Source: Defluviimonas aquaemixtae (lineage in GTDB: Bacteria > Pseudomonadota > Alphaproteobacteria > Rhodobacterales > Rhodobacteraceae). Taken from it: a stretch of DNA of 64,000 nt. Position 1 is the stretch's first letter; every line of letters begins with the position of its first letter. The position numbers were made by a program, and so were the translations under genes. Under the pieces are notes generated by a model that had not been told where the DNA came from, searched no databases, and saw nothing but the letters and a program-made list of their open reading frames with translations. The DNA is taken from contig NZ_OMOQ01000001.1 of the NCBI RefSeq assembly GCF_900302475.1, forward strand, positions 2,346,601-2,410,600, given 5' to 3'. Shown here in pieces: positions 15,774 through 23,507 of this stretch.

Positions 15774-16665
15774 CCACTTCCACGCGCCGGTCGAAGAGCA
15801 CGGGATCGATACTCCGCCTGGGCACCGTGTCCGTTACGATCCACCGGTCGATTGCGGCGTCTTCCAGCGCCTGCTCCGCGCCCTTCGTGAACAGTCCATG
15901 CGCGGCGAACGCGATCACCTGCTCGGCACCGCGTTCCTTCAGAGCCTGCGCGGCCCTCACCATCGTGCCGCCCGACGCGATCATGTCGTCGACCACGATC
16001 GCCGTCCTGCCCTCGGCGTCTCCCACGAGGTGAGAGCCGCTGACGACGCCTGCGCTGCGCCGCTTTTCCATGAAGGCCGCGCGGACCGGTCGGCCGAGGA
16101 GCCCTTCGAGCATCTCCCGGAACAGCTGCGCCCGCTTCACACCGCCCGCGTCGGGCGACACCACGGACAGCTCCGCGCTGCCAAGCTGCGGGATCACATG
16201 CCGTGCGAACAGCGAACGCGTGTCGAGGTGCCAGTTGCAGCAGCGGAACGCGTTCTGGAAGGCGGCGAGGTTGTGGACGTCGAGCGTCATGACCGAGTCC
16301 GTTCCTACCGACTCGATCAGCCGGGCGAGCGTACGGGTCGCGACCGGATCTCGCGCCTTGGTCTGGCGATCCTTCCGCGCATAGGCCAGGTACGGGATGA
16401 CCGCCGTCACCCGCGCCGCGCCATCGTCCTTGAGAGTGGCGAGGAACATCAGAAGCCGGACAAGCTTGTCGTTCGTGTTCTGCTCCGCATCGCCGTGGAG
16501 GCCCTGGATCACGTAGGCATCTCGCCCTCGCACGTTCACGAGCGGCCGGCTCTTGTGCTCGCCATCCTCGAATGCCCGCTCTTCGTGCGGGTCAAGGTTT
16601 GTCCCGAGATGACCTGCCACCGCTTGGCCGAAGTCGCGGCTCGCTTCCATTGCGAACAAGAGCAT
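15688..16665 (-). CDS. Ribose-phosphate pyrophosphokinase-like protein
   Basis: The 325-residue protein belongs to the Prs family, which makes PRPP from ribose 5-phosphate and ATP. It has FEDGEHKSRPLVNVRGRDAY, PYLAYARKDRQTKARDPV (the flexible loop), LDVHNLAAFQNAF (catalytic His region) and the PRPP-binding loop IVVDDMIASGGTM. Several positions differ from housekeeping Prs (for example VVSPDAGGVKRAQLF in place of VVSPDxGGVxRA with the usual lead), as is common in the second, stress-associated paralogue. It is divergent from the AcsA-like gene and shares the FNR box between them. PRPP supply under anaerobiosis is a plausible role. Confidence 0.8.
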   Translation of the reverse strand: MLLFAMEASRDFGQAVAGHLGTNLDPHEERAFEDGEHKSRPLVNVRGRDAYVIQGLHGDAEQNTNDKLVRLLMFLATLKDDGAARVTAVIPYLAYARKDRQTKARDPVATRTLARLIESVGTDSVMTLDVHNLAAFQNAFRCCNWHLDTRSLFARHVIPQLGSAELSVVSPDAGGVKRAQLFREMLEGLLGRPVRAAFMEKRRSAGVVSGSHLVGDAEGRTAIVVDDMIASGGTMVRAAQALKERGAEQVIAFAAHGLFTKGAEQALEDAAIDRWIVTDTVPRRSIDPVLFDRRVEVVSAAPLFAEAIRRLHHDGSLVELLSFPG

Positions 16666-16752
16666 GAAGGGTTCCCATCGATTTCACAGCGCGATCTTGA
16701 CCGATCGCCCCGCTGCTGTCGCTGATCCAGGTCACGTCGATGCCATGCGGTT

Positions 16753-16766
16753 TTGATTTTGATCAA
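16753..16766. promoter_or_regulatory. Perfect FNR/FixK box (TTGAT-TTTG-ATCAA)
   Basis: TTGATTTTGATCAA matches the FNR consensus at every fixed position. It is centred about 94 bases from the Prs-like start (minus strand) and about 89 bases from the AcsA-like start (plus strand), so one bound dimer could control both divergent promoters. Confidence 0.85.
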
Positions 16767-16848
16767 CGTGCCAGCGGCGTGGGTAGGTAGCTTTTGAGGG
16801 GAACATCCATGAAGGCGGACGGCCGACCTTAAGGGGAGGAGTGAACCG

Positions 16849-18594
16849 ATGACCGAGGAAATGCTGCGCAAGGTCAAGGGAGCGGCCGGAAGGGCCAACA
16901 TGCCCGACTATGCCGCCGCCTGTGCGCAGTTTTCCTGGGACCAGGAGCGCGCAGCGCTCGCGGGCTTGCCGGGCGGCGGGCTGAACATCGCGCAAGAGGC
17001 TCTCGATGCGCAGATCGCGCGGGGGCGCGGCGACCGAATTGCGCTCCGTTGGATCGGCCGCGACGGCCAACGGCGGAACTTCAGCTACGACTCTCTTGCT
17101 AGATCCGCCAACCGCTTCGCGAACGTGCTCGGCTTGCTCGGCGTGAAGCGGGGCGAGACGGTCTATTCGCTTCTCGGGCGCGAGCCCGAGCTCTATTTCG
17201 CGGCGCTCGGCACGCTCAAGGCCGGTTCCGTCTTCTGTCCGATGTTCGCTGCGTTCGGGCCGGAACCTATCCAGGCCCGCATGGAGATCGGCTCGGCGAA
17301 AGTGCTAGTGACGTCCGCCGCTCTTTACCGGCGTAAGGTCAAACCTATTCGCGACCGGCTTCCGGACTTGGAGCACGTTCTGTTGATCGACGGCGAGGCA
17401 GAGGGATGCGCCGCGCTCGCTCCGATGATGGAGGCCGCCAGTGAAGAGTTCGCGACGACGAGGACACGGCCGGAAGACCCGTCGCTCCTGCACTTCACTT
17501 CAGGAACAACCGGTCTGCCGAAAGGTGCCAGACACGTTCACGAAGCGGTCGTCGCGCATCGCGTCACTGCCCGCCTCGCGCTCGACCTCAGGCCCGAGGA
17601 CATCTACTGGTGCACCGCAGATCCCGGCTGGGTGACTGGCACTTCCTACGGCATCATCGCGCCGCTCGTCATTGGCTCGACGATGATCGTCGACGAGGCG
17701 GAGTTCGACCCGGATCGTTGGTACGGCATCCTCGCCGACGAAGGCGTCACAGTCTGGTACACCGCGCCTACCGCGATCCGCATGCTAATGCGCGCCGGTG
17801 CCGATCTCATAGGCGGGCGCAAATTTCCCAAGCTCCGGTTCATGGCGAGCGTTGGCGAGCCCCTGAACCCCGAAGCCGTGCTGTGGGGGCATGAGGTCTT
17901 CGGGATGCCCTTCCACGACAACTGGTGGCAAACCGAAACCGGCGGCATCATGATCGCCAACTACGCCGCGATGGACGTGAAGCCCGGTTCGATGGGCAAG
18001 CCACTGCCTGGGATCGAGGCGGGGATCGTCGAGGTGACGGATGCGGGCGTAAGGGAACTCACCAAGCCGCAGGCGATCGGCGAATTGGCGCTGCGCCCCG
18101 GATGGCCGTCGATGATGCGAACCTACCTGCACGAGGAGGCGCGCTACAAAAAATGCTTCCGCGACGGCTGGTACTTGTCGGGTGATCTCGCGATGCGCGA
18201 CAAGGACGGCTATTACTGGTTCGTCGGCCGCGCCGATGACGTGATTAAGAGCGCCGGCCACCTGATCGGACCCTTCGAGGTCGAAAGCGCGCTGATCGAG
18301 CATGATGCCGTGGCCGAGGTCGGCGTGATCGGCATCCCCGACGAGACGGCAGGCGAGATCGTCAAAGCCTATGTGACGCTGCACAAGGGCTACGAGCCCG
18401 ACGAAGAGCTGGAGCGCGTGCTTCTCGGCCACGCCCGAAAGCGGCTTGGTCCTGCAGTCGCGCCGAAAGAGATCGTGTTCCGCCAAAATCTGCCGAAGAC
18501 GCGATCTGGAAAGATCATGCGGCGACTTCTCAAGGCCCGTGAGTTGGGGCTGCCCGAGGGCGATATCTCCACGCTCGAAAGCGACGAGAAATGA
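16849..18594 (+). CDS. acsA: AcsA-like acetate/short-chain acyl-CoA ligase
   Basis: The 581-residue protein is an adenylate-forming enzyme (ANL family). It has the P-loop-like [20 protein letters not shown] (about residues 213-232), [13 protein letters not shown] (A5 region), [21 protein letters not shown] (A7/A8 hinge) and the C-terminal [12 protein letters not shown] with the lysine regulated by acetylation. The length is closer to the 570-residue Bacillus AcsA type than to the 650-residue Acs type. It activates acetate or a related acid to acyl-AMP and acyl-CoA. An acyl carrier protein gene follows 94 bases later, so loading of a carrier protein is an alternative. GGGGAGGAG precedes ATG 16849, and the FNR box upstream suggests anaerobic induction. 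Confidence 0.8.
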   Translation: MTEEMLRKVKGAAGRANMPDYAAACAQFSWDQERAALAGLPGGGLNIAQEALDAQIARGRGDRIALRWIGRDGQRRNFSYDSLARSANRFANVLGLLGVKRGETVYSLLGREPELYFAALGTLKAGSVFCPMFAAFGPEPIQARMEIGSAKVLVTSAALYRRKVKPIRDRLPDLEHVLLIDGEAEGCAALAPMMEAASEEFATTRTRPEDPSLLHFTSGTTGLPKGARHVHEAVVAHRVTARLALDLRPEDIYWCTADPGWVTGTSYGIIAPLVIGSTMIVDEAEFDPDRWYGILADEGVTVWYTAPTAIRMLMRAGADLIGGRKFPKLRFMASVGEPLNPEAVLWGHEVFGMPFHDNWWQTETGGIMIANYAAMDVKPGSMGKPLPGIEAGIVEVTDAGVRELTKPQAIGELALRPGWPSMMRTYLHEEARYKKCFRDGWYLSGDLAMRDKDGYYWFVGRADDVIKSAGHLIGPFEVESALIEHDAVAEVGVIGIPDETAGEIVKAYVTLHKGYEPDEELERVLLGHARKRLGPAVAPKEIVFRQNLPKTRSGKIMRRLLKARELGLPEGDISTLESDEK

Positions 18595-18688
18595 CCGTTG
18601 CGTTCTTCAATCGTCGCGTGAGTGAAGGCGATCGTGGCGCGCCATTGCTGCGCGCCACAGTTCTCGATTTGCAGAATCCGGAGGCACC

Positions 18689-18931
18689 ATGACATCGGAA
18701 AAGATTGAAGACCTTGTGCGCAGGGAACTCGCCCGCATCGCTCCAGATGTTGACGTCGACGATATCGACCGAAAGGGCGACTTGCGCGAGGAATGCGACA
18801 TCGACTCGCTTGATTTCCTCAATCTGGTAACTGCGCTCGGCAAGGCGCTGTCGATGCCGATGCCTGAGGCGGACTACCCGAAGATGCGGAGCTTCGATGA
18901 CCTGGTCGCTTATCTCCGCGAGGCCTCTTAG
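18689..18931 (+). CDS. Acyl carrier protein
   Basis: The 80-residue acidic protein is a stand-alone ACP: helix I, the loop CDIDSLDF carrying the phosphopantetheine attachment Ser40, and the closing MRSFDDLVAYL helix. The DSLDF variant is typical of specialised ACPs rather than the fatty-acid AcpP (DSLDTVEL). It sits directly after the AcsA-like ligase, which suggests the ligase may charge it or work in the same short pathway. No ketosynthase or phosphopantetheinyl transferase gene is nearby. CGGAGGC lies just before the start. Confidence 0.85.
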   Translation: MTSEKIEDLVRRELARIAPDVDVDDIDRKGDLREECDIDSLDFLNLVTALGKALSMPMPEADYPKMRSFDDLVAYLREAS

Positions 18932-18995
18932 CTGGGTCCGGCCGGCGATGTTGCGGGCATTGGGTCCTAGGCGCCGCGGCACTTGGCGAGGCCGG

Positions 18996-19700
18996 TCATG
19001 ACCAATCCGCGACAAGCTCCTGCGCGCCTTCTGCCAGCGCGCGAAGCCGATCGGGGTCGCGCACGATGATCGTGTTTGGATCGTCGAGCTTTATCATTTT
19101 CTCGGCGCGCAGCTGCGTGATCGACCGGCTAACGGTTTCCGGTGTCAGCCCCACGTAGTCCGCGATATCCGAGCGGTTCATCGGCAAGCGGACTAAATGG
19201 CGGTCGTCGGCAGCTTCTCCGACGCGGTCGAGAAGCAGGATGAGAAATGCAGCCACTTTCTCGCTCGCCCGCCTGCGGCCGAAGATCAGGAAGTGGTCCT
19301 GCAGGAACCGGATTTCGTCCAGCGCGGCCGTCACGAGGAGCGAATGCAGCTTCGGGTCGCTCTCTGGATGATCGAGAGGATCGCAGCGCCGGGCCGACAC
19401 CTCGGCAGAAGTGATAGCGTCGCATTCGGTCGTGTGGCGGCCGGCGCAGGGCAGCCCAACGATATCTCCGGGAAATCCGAACGCGATGACTTGCCGCCGC
19501 CCGTCCCGCTGGGTCCGCGTCAGACGAAGAACGCCGGAACGCACCTTGTAAACAAATCTTGCGGGGTCGGACTCGAAGAAAATATGCTGCCCCGGTGCGA
19601 GTTGCCTGTTCAGGCGGTGCACGTGCCCATTTGGCTTTGGGTGGCTGTTTCGAAGCGCTGTTCGGGCTGAGCGAAGATCTTGTGAGACTGCTGCATACAT
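18996..19700 (-). CDS. Crp/Fnr-family regulator, FixK/Dnr type
   Basis: The 234-residue protein has a cNMP-type sensor fold (LAPGQHIFFESDPARFVYKVRSG ... GFPGDIVGLP) and a C-terminal helix-turn-helix with MNRSDIADYVGLTPETVSRS. The recognition helix keeps E..S.., the residues that in FNR/FixK contact TTGAT. The N-terminal cysteine cluster of true FNR is absent, so it should not carry an iron-sulfur oxygen sensor and is closer to FixK or Dnr; a single Cys occurs in LPCAGRHTTECD together with another nearby. It is the obvious candidate to bind the FNR-type boxes in this island. The start is placed at 19700 because GGGGG lies before that ATG; 19733 has no site. Confidence 0.85.
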   Translation of the reverse strand: MYAAVSQDLRSARTALRNSHPKPNGHVHRLNRQLAPGQHIFFESDPARFVYKVRSGVLRLTRTQRDGRRQVIAFGFPGDIVGLPCAGRHTTECDAITSAEVSARRCDPLDHPESDPKLHSLLVTAALDEIRFLQDHFLIFGRRRASEKVAAFLILLLDRVGEAADDRHLVRLPMNRSDIADYVGLTPETVSRSITQLRAEKMIKLDDPNTIIVRDPDRLRALAEGAQELVADWS

Positions 19701-19741
19701 GACGGCCCCCATTGTCGGCCCGAGCAGCATCACGCGCGTTT

Positions 19742-19781
19742 GTATCGGTGGTATCGGCGACTGTGTATCAATTTGTATCGG
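19742..19781. repeat. Four GTATC(G/A)(G/A) direct repeats, candidate operator
   Basis: GTATCGG occurs at 19742, 19751 and 19775, and GTATCAA at 19765, all in the same orientation within 40 bases. They lie in the intergenic region between the divergent FixK-like regulator (start 19700) and the OmpR-type response regulator (start 19876). OmpR-family proteins bind direct repeats about 10-11 bases apart, so this may be a binding site for the downstream regulator. Confidence 0.45.
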
Positions 19782-19875
19782 TTCCGCATCTTTGCCGCGG
19801 CATTTAATCTCCGGGCGCGGACAACTATTTTCCGTTTAGTATGAATGGCGCGGCACAAATTTCTGGGGGCAGCTT

Positions 19876-20622
19876 GTGACCGAGACGAATATTCTCGTGG
19901 TTGATGACGATGAAGGCGTGCGCAAAGTTCTGCGGCGCTGTCTCGAATCAGACGGCTTCCAAGTGCATGAGGCCGCAAGGGCAACGGAGGTTCAGACGAC
20001 GCTGGACCGGGTTCCTGTCAGCCTCATCACGCTTGATCTGAACCTCGAGGACGAGAACGGCCTCGACATCGCTCACCAGATTCGTAAGGCCTCGGACGTG
20101 CCGATCATCATGATCACCGCTAAGGGCGATCTGATCGACCGGGTCGTCGGGCTCGAGATCGGAGCGGACGACTACATCGCCAAGCCGTTCCACATCCGCG
20201 AGGTGCTGGCCCGCGTCCGCAGTGTGCTTAGACGTTCCAAGGAAACGCCGGGGCCAGCGAAACCCGCCGCGCCAATGGCGGTGCGCGAATTCTCGTTCGC
20301 CGGCTTCCGCGCCATACCGGACAAGCTCGAGCTAGAAAACCGCGAAGGAAACACGATTGAACTCACCAGCGGGGATTTCAAGCTTCTCAAGGTGTTCATG
20401 GAACATCCCCGCCGGGTGCTGTCACGCGAGCAGATCATGGACATTCTGAACGGACCCGGCTGGTCGCCGCTCGACCGCACTATCGACAACCAGGTTGCGC
20501 GCCTGCGCAAGAAGATCGAGAGCGAGCCCGGCGATCCGAAGATCATTAAGACGGTGCGGGGCGTAGGCTACATCTTTACGCCTGACGTGACGGTCTCACC
20601 CCGTCAGGTCAGCACGGCCTGA
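19876..20622 (+). CDS. OmpR-family two-component response regulator
   Basis: The 248-residue protein has a receiver domain (ILVVDDDEG acid pocket, phospho-acceptor Asp54 in LITLDLNLED, Thr in MITAKGD, Lys in YIAKPF) and a C-terminal winged helix (ELTSGDFKLLKVFMEHPRRVLSREQIMD ... DRTIDNQVARLRKKIE). It starts at GTG with GGGGGC upstream. The gene converges with a hybrid histidine kinase and overlaps its end by 27 bases, so that kinase is the likely partner despite having its own receiver. Direct GTATC repeats upstream may be autoregulatory sites. Confidence 0.9.
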   Translation: MTETNILVVDDDEGVRKVLRRCLESDGFQVHEAARATEVQTTLDRVPVSLITLDLNLEDENGLDIAHQIRKASDVPIIMITAKGDLIDRVVGLEIGADDYIAKPFHIREVLARVRSVLRRSKETPGPAKPAAPMAVREFSFAGFRAIPDKLELENREGNTIELTSGDFKLLKVFMEHPRRVLSREQIMDILNGPGWSPLDRTIDNQVARLRKKIESEPGDPKIIKTVRGVGYIFTPDVTVSPRQVSTA

Positions 20623-22152
20623 CAGCAGGATGCGCAGCCGGTTTGCAAGCTCGCTTTGCCGGTACGGCTTGTTCAGAAGCTGAAAACTCGTCGTGAAGCC
20701 GTTCTGCGGATGGATGAGGTCGCCTGAAAAGCCCGACGTAAGAAGTATCGCGATTTCCGGGTGCTCTGTCCGCACCCGTCGCGCCAGGTCGATGCCGTTC
20801 ATTTCGCCGGGCATCACGATATCCGCAAAGAGCGCGGCGGTTTCCGGATGGCGGACGAGCACCGCCAACGCCTCGTCAGCATTCGCTGCCTCGACCACGC
20901 GGTAGCCCATCGCCTCGAGCCGCGCGACGGACAGCCGCCGAATCGCGGCATCATCCTCTACGACAAGGATGGTCTCGCCCGATCCCGGTTCGACAGCGAC
21001 ATCGCCTTGTGCGCCTTCCGGCGAACCGGACCCCTTCGAAGATCCGCCTACGGCGGGAAAATATAGGCTGGCCGTCGTGCCAAGGCCCGCCTCGCTGTAG
21101 AGCGTCGCATGGCCGCCGGACTGGCGCGCGAATCCGTAAACCATGGACAGGCCCAGGCCGGTTCCCTTGGCTGCGGCTTTCGTCGTAAAGAAGGGCTCGA
21201 ACGCCCGCCTGACGACGTCGGCGGTCATGCCGGAACCGTTGTCCGTCACCGAGATGCGGACGTAGTTGCCCCGCGCCAGATCGATCTCGTGCGCCACGAA
21301 GTTATCGTCGATCATGACATTGCTGGTTCGGATGACGATATTGCCGCCTTCCAGCATCGCGTCCTGGGCGTTGATCGCAAGATTGATCAGTGCGGTTTGC
21401 AATTGCGCGTCGTCGGCTTCGACGATCCATATATCCTCTGCCAGGGACGTGCTGACGCGGATATTTGGGCCAAGCGTGCGGCCGAGGATGCTGAGCGTCG
21501 AGCGCACCGCTTCGTTCACGTCCAGTCGCTCCGGCTTAAGGTGGCTGCGTCGGCCGAGGGCGAGGAGCTTTCCGATGAGCGAAGACCCGAGCTCCGCGGC
21601 ACCGAGGGCCTCGTGAATCAGCGACCTGTCGCGCTCCTCCTCAAGCGATGCTTCGAGCAACTCTAGATTGCCGACGATTACCGTGAGAAGGTTGTTGAAA
21701 TCGTGGGCGACACCGCCGGTGAGCTGGCCAAGCGCCTCCATCCGCTGGGCGACCACCAGCGCTTCCTCCATCGCCTTTCTGCGTGTTAGATCGTGCATGA
21801 TGCCGACGAACATAGGTTCGCCATCGATCGTGCTTCGCCCCACCGACAGGTGAAGCGGAAAGATGCTGCCGTCCTTGCGAAGCCCCTCCAGGTCTCGCCC
21901 CTTGCCGATGATCCGCGTCTCGCCCGTCTTGATATGGTGCCTGACCGCATCGCTGTGACGGATCGCATAGGTGTCGGGCATGAGCATATCGAGCTTCGCA
22001 CCCGCCATCTCGTCCCGCTCGTAGCCGAAGAGCGCGCAGGCGGCCTGGTTGACGCGGATCATCCGGCCCTCTGCATCCGCGATGATGACGGCATCGACGG
22101 CCGCATCGAGAAGCGTGGCGAGCAGTTTTGTGCTCGGATCCGTCTGAGGCAT
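20596..22152 (-). CDS. FixL-like PAS hybrid histidine kinase, candidate heme oxygen sensor
   Basis: The 518-residue protein has a PAS domain (residues about 10-125), a HisKA/HATPase core (GGVAHDFNNLL with His150; DNGSGM; GTGLGLSMVYGF) and a C-terminal receiver (LVVEDDAAIRR; Asp in FADIVMPGEM). The PAS domain resembles FixL: IRHSDAV places His66 where FixL has its heme-ligand His, and IIGKGR places Arg86 exactly 20 residues later, matching the His200-Arg220 spacing of Bradyrhizobium FixL. There are no transmembrane helices. It may therefore sense oxygen and signal to the convergent OmpR-type regulator. The start at 22152 (MPQTDPS) is preferred over a TTG at 22212, though its ribosome site is weak. 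Confidence 0.8.
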   Translation of the reverse strand: MPQTDPSTKLLATLLDAAVDAVIIADAEGRMIRVNQAACALFGYERDEMAGAKLDMLMPDTYAIRHSDAVRHHIKTGETRIIGKGRDLEGLRKDGSIFPLHLSVGRSTIDGEPMFVGIMHDLTRRKAMEEALVVAQRMEALGQLTGGVAHDFNNLLTVIVGNLELLEASLEEERDRSLIHEALGAAELGSSLIGKLLALGRRSHLKPERLDVNEAVRSTLSILGRTLGPNIRVSTSLAEDIWIVEADDAQLQTALINLAINAQDAMLEGGNIVIRTSNVMIDDNFVAHEIDLARGNYVRISVTDNGSGMTADVVRRAFEPFFTTKAAAKGTGLGLSMVYGFARQSGGHATLYSEAGLGTTASLYFPAVGGSSKGSGSPEGAQGDVAVEPGSGETILVVEDDAAIRRLSVARLEAMGYRVVEAANADEALAVLVRHPETAALFADIVMPGEMNGIDLARRVRTEHPEIAILLTSGFSGDLIHPQNGFTTSFQLLNKPYRQSELANRLRILLSGRADLTG

Positions 22153-22227
22153 ATGAATTCGTTGCTGAAACAGGCCCGGGGCCACTGTTGCGCAGCGGCG
22201 CCCCAGCGTCAATCATGCGTCGCCTTC

Positions 22228-23415
22228 TCAGGCGGCCGGGCGCCTGATCGGCCCAGCGCCTCCGGAACTTCGGACCGGCCTGAGTTCCTGCAATACGCTC
22301 AGGTAGGCGAGAAGGTCGGCGAGCGTGATGACGCCCAGCAGACGACTGTTCTCCGCCACCAGGAACTTGCGTCGTTCCTGCATGGACATTCTGCGCATCA
22401 GCGTCTCTGTCGGCAGGGCGGGCGACACCGTGTTTCCCTCGCTCGCGGCGATGTAGATGTCCGAGACATGCGTGCTCTCCCAGTTCTCCCGGTCGATCTT
22501 CTGAAGCAGCGCCGCATCGATGTAACCGAGCAGGTGATCACCCTCGGCGACGGGGACGAAACTCACCGCATGGCGCAGCATGATCGTATCCACGACATGG
22601 GCAAGCGTGTCGTCGGGGCCTGCGACATGGACACGGTCGGTCATCAGCGCCCGAACCGTCTTGCCGGACAAGGAGGACTTGATCAGGACCTGCTGATAGG
22701 TGCCATGCGCCGCAGAGAGCAGAAACAGTCCGATCAGCACCTGCCAAATGCCGCCGATGGTCGCCCCCGAGAAGAGCGAGACAAATCCGAACGCGATCAG
22801 GGCGTAGGCGAAAAGCGCAGATGTGGCGCTGGCTCGGCGGGTCGCCTGGATCAGGTCGCCGGACGCGCGCCAGAGCGCAGCCCGCAGCACCCTGCCGCCG
22901 TCGAGCGGGAAGGCCGGCATCAGATTGAGGACCGCCAGTACGAAGTTGACCAGCGCGAGATACCGCAAGACCGCCTGAAACGCGGCGGAAAGCTCGGCAC
23001 CCTGCATCGCCTGAAGCCCGAGCCACGCCGCCCCTGCGATCGCGAAGCTCATGATCGGTCCCGCGATCGCGATCCAGAATTCCGATTGCGGACTCGACGG
23101 CTCCTCGTCGAGCTCTGCTACCCCTCCGAAGATGAACAGCGTGATGCCTCCCACTCCGAGCCCGAACCGGCGCGCGACGAGCGAGTGGGCGAGCTCGTGC
23201 AGGATCAGACCGGCAAAGAGCGCCAGCATCGAAACGATACCCAGCGCGAGATAATCGCCTCGACCAAGGTCCGGAACCTGTTGAGGAAAGTAGCCCGACG
23301 ACAGAGTCCAGACGACCAAAGCGGCAATCAGAAGCCAACTCGGATCCACTTTGATCTGAAATCCGAGGATATCGACCAATCGCACCGCTCTTGAGAACAT
23401 CGGAGCGTCTCGCAT
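22228..23415 (-). CDS. Site-2 (M50) intramembrane metalloprotease with CBS domains
   Basis: The 395-residue protein has about six transmembrane helices with the zinc motif HELAH (His73, Glu74, His77) and the third ligand in NLMPAFPLDGG (Asp172), the M50 site-2 protease pattern. Two CBS domains follow (VRALMTDRVHVAGPDDTLAHVVD and the stretch ending RRKFLVAENSRLLGVITLADLL), giving the SpoIVFB/sll0528-like architecture in which nucleotide binding may control cleavage. Its substrate is unknown; membrane-bound anti-sigma factors or stress proteins are usual. An FNR-type box lies about 50 bases upstream. A second possible start, MFSRAVRL, is 15 bases in and fits the box spacing equally well. Confidence 0.85.
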   Translation of the reverse strand: MRDAPMFSRAVRLVDILGFQIKVDPSWLLIAALVVWTLSSGYFPQQVPDLGRGDYLALGIVSMLALFAGLILHELAHSLVARRFGLGVGGITLFIFGGVAELDEEPSSPQSEFWIAIAGPIMSFAIAGAAWLGLQAMQGAELSAAFQAVLRYLALVNFVLAVLNLMPAFPLDGGRVLRAALWRASGDLIQATRRASATSALFAYALIAFGFVSLFSGATIGGIWQVLIGLFLLSAAHGTYQQVLIKSSLSGKTVRALMTDRVHVAGPDDTLAHVVDTIMLRHAVSFVPVAEGDHLLGYIDAALLQKIDRENWESTHVSDIYIAASEGNTVSPALPTETLMRRMSMQERRKFLVAENSRLLGVITLADLLAYLSVLQELRPVRSSGGAGPIRRPAA

Positions 23416-23459
23416 CTGCTTCGCCTGAGCGAATATTATTCCGGTCGGCGGTGGCCGAA

Positions 23460-23473
23460 TTGACGCGGATCAA
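23460..23473. promoter_or_regulatory. FNR/FixK-type box (TTGAC-GCGG-ATCAA)
   Basis: TTGACGCGGATCAA differs from the FNR consensus at one position. It lies in the short gap between the P-type ATPase stop and the site-2 protease start, centred about 50 bases before the latter, fitting FNR-type activation of that gene. Confidence 0.7.
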
Positions 23474-23507
23474 ATGGCCGGGCCCGCGTCGGCTGCACCC
23501 GCCGCAA

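Noticed and set aside
15388..16725. 445-codon plus-strand frame opposite the PRPP synthetase
   Set aside because: Arg/His-rich antisense frame without family motifs; the FNR box and Prs motifs define the real gene.
19742..19781. CRISPR array
   Set aside because: The repeated units are only seven bases with 2-7 base gaps; no array-like repeats or cas genes occur in the window.
21793..23394. 533-codon plus-strand frame opposite the kinase and site-2 protease
   Set aside because: Composition is typical of antisense reading (Arg, His, Gln, Asp) and both opposing genes are well supported.
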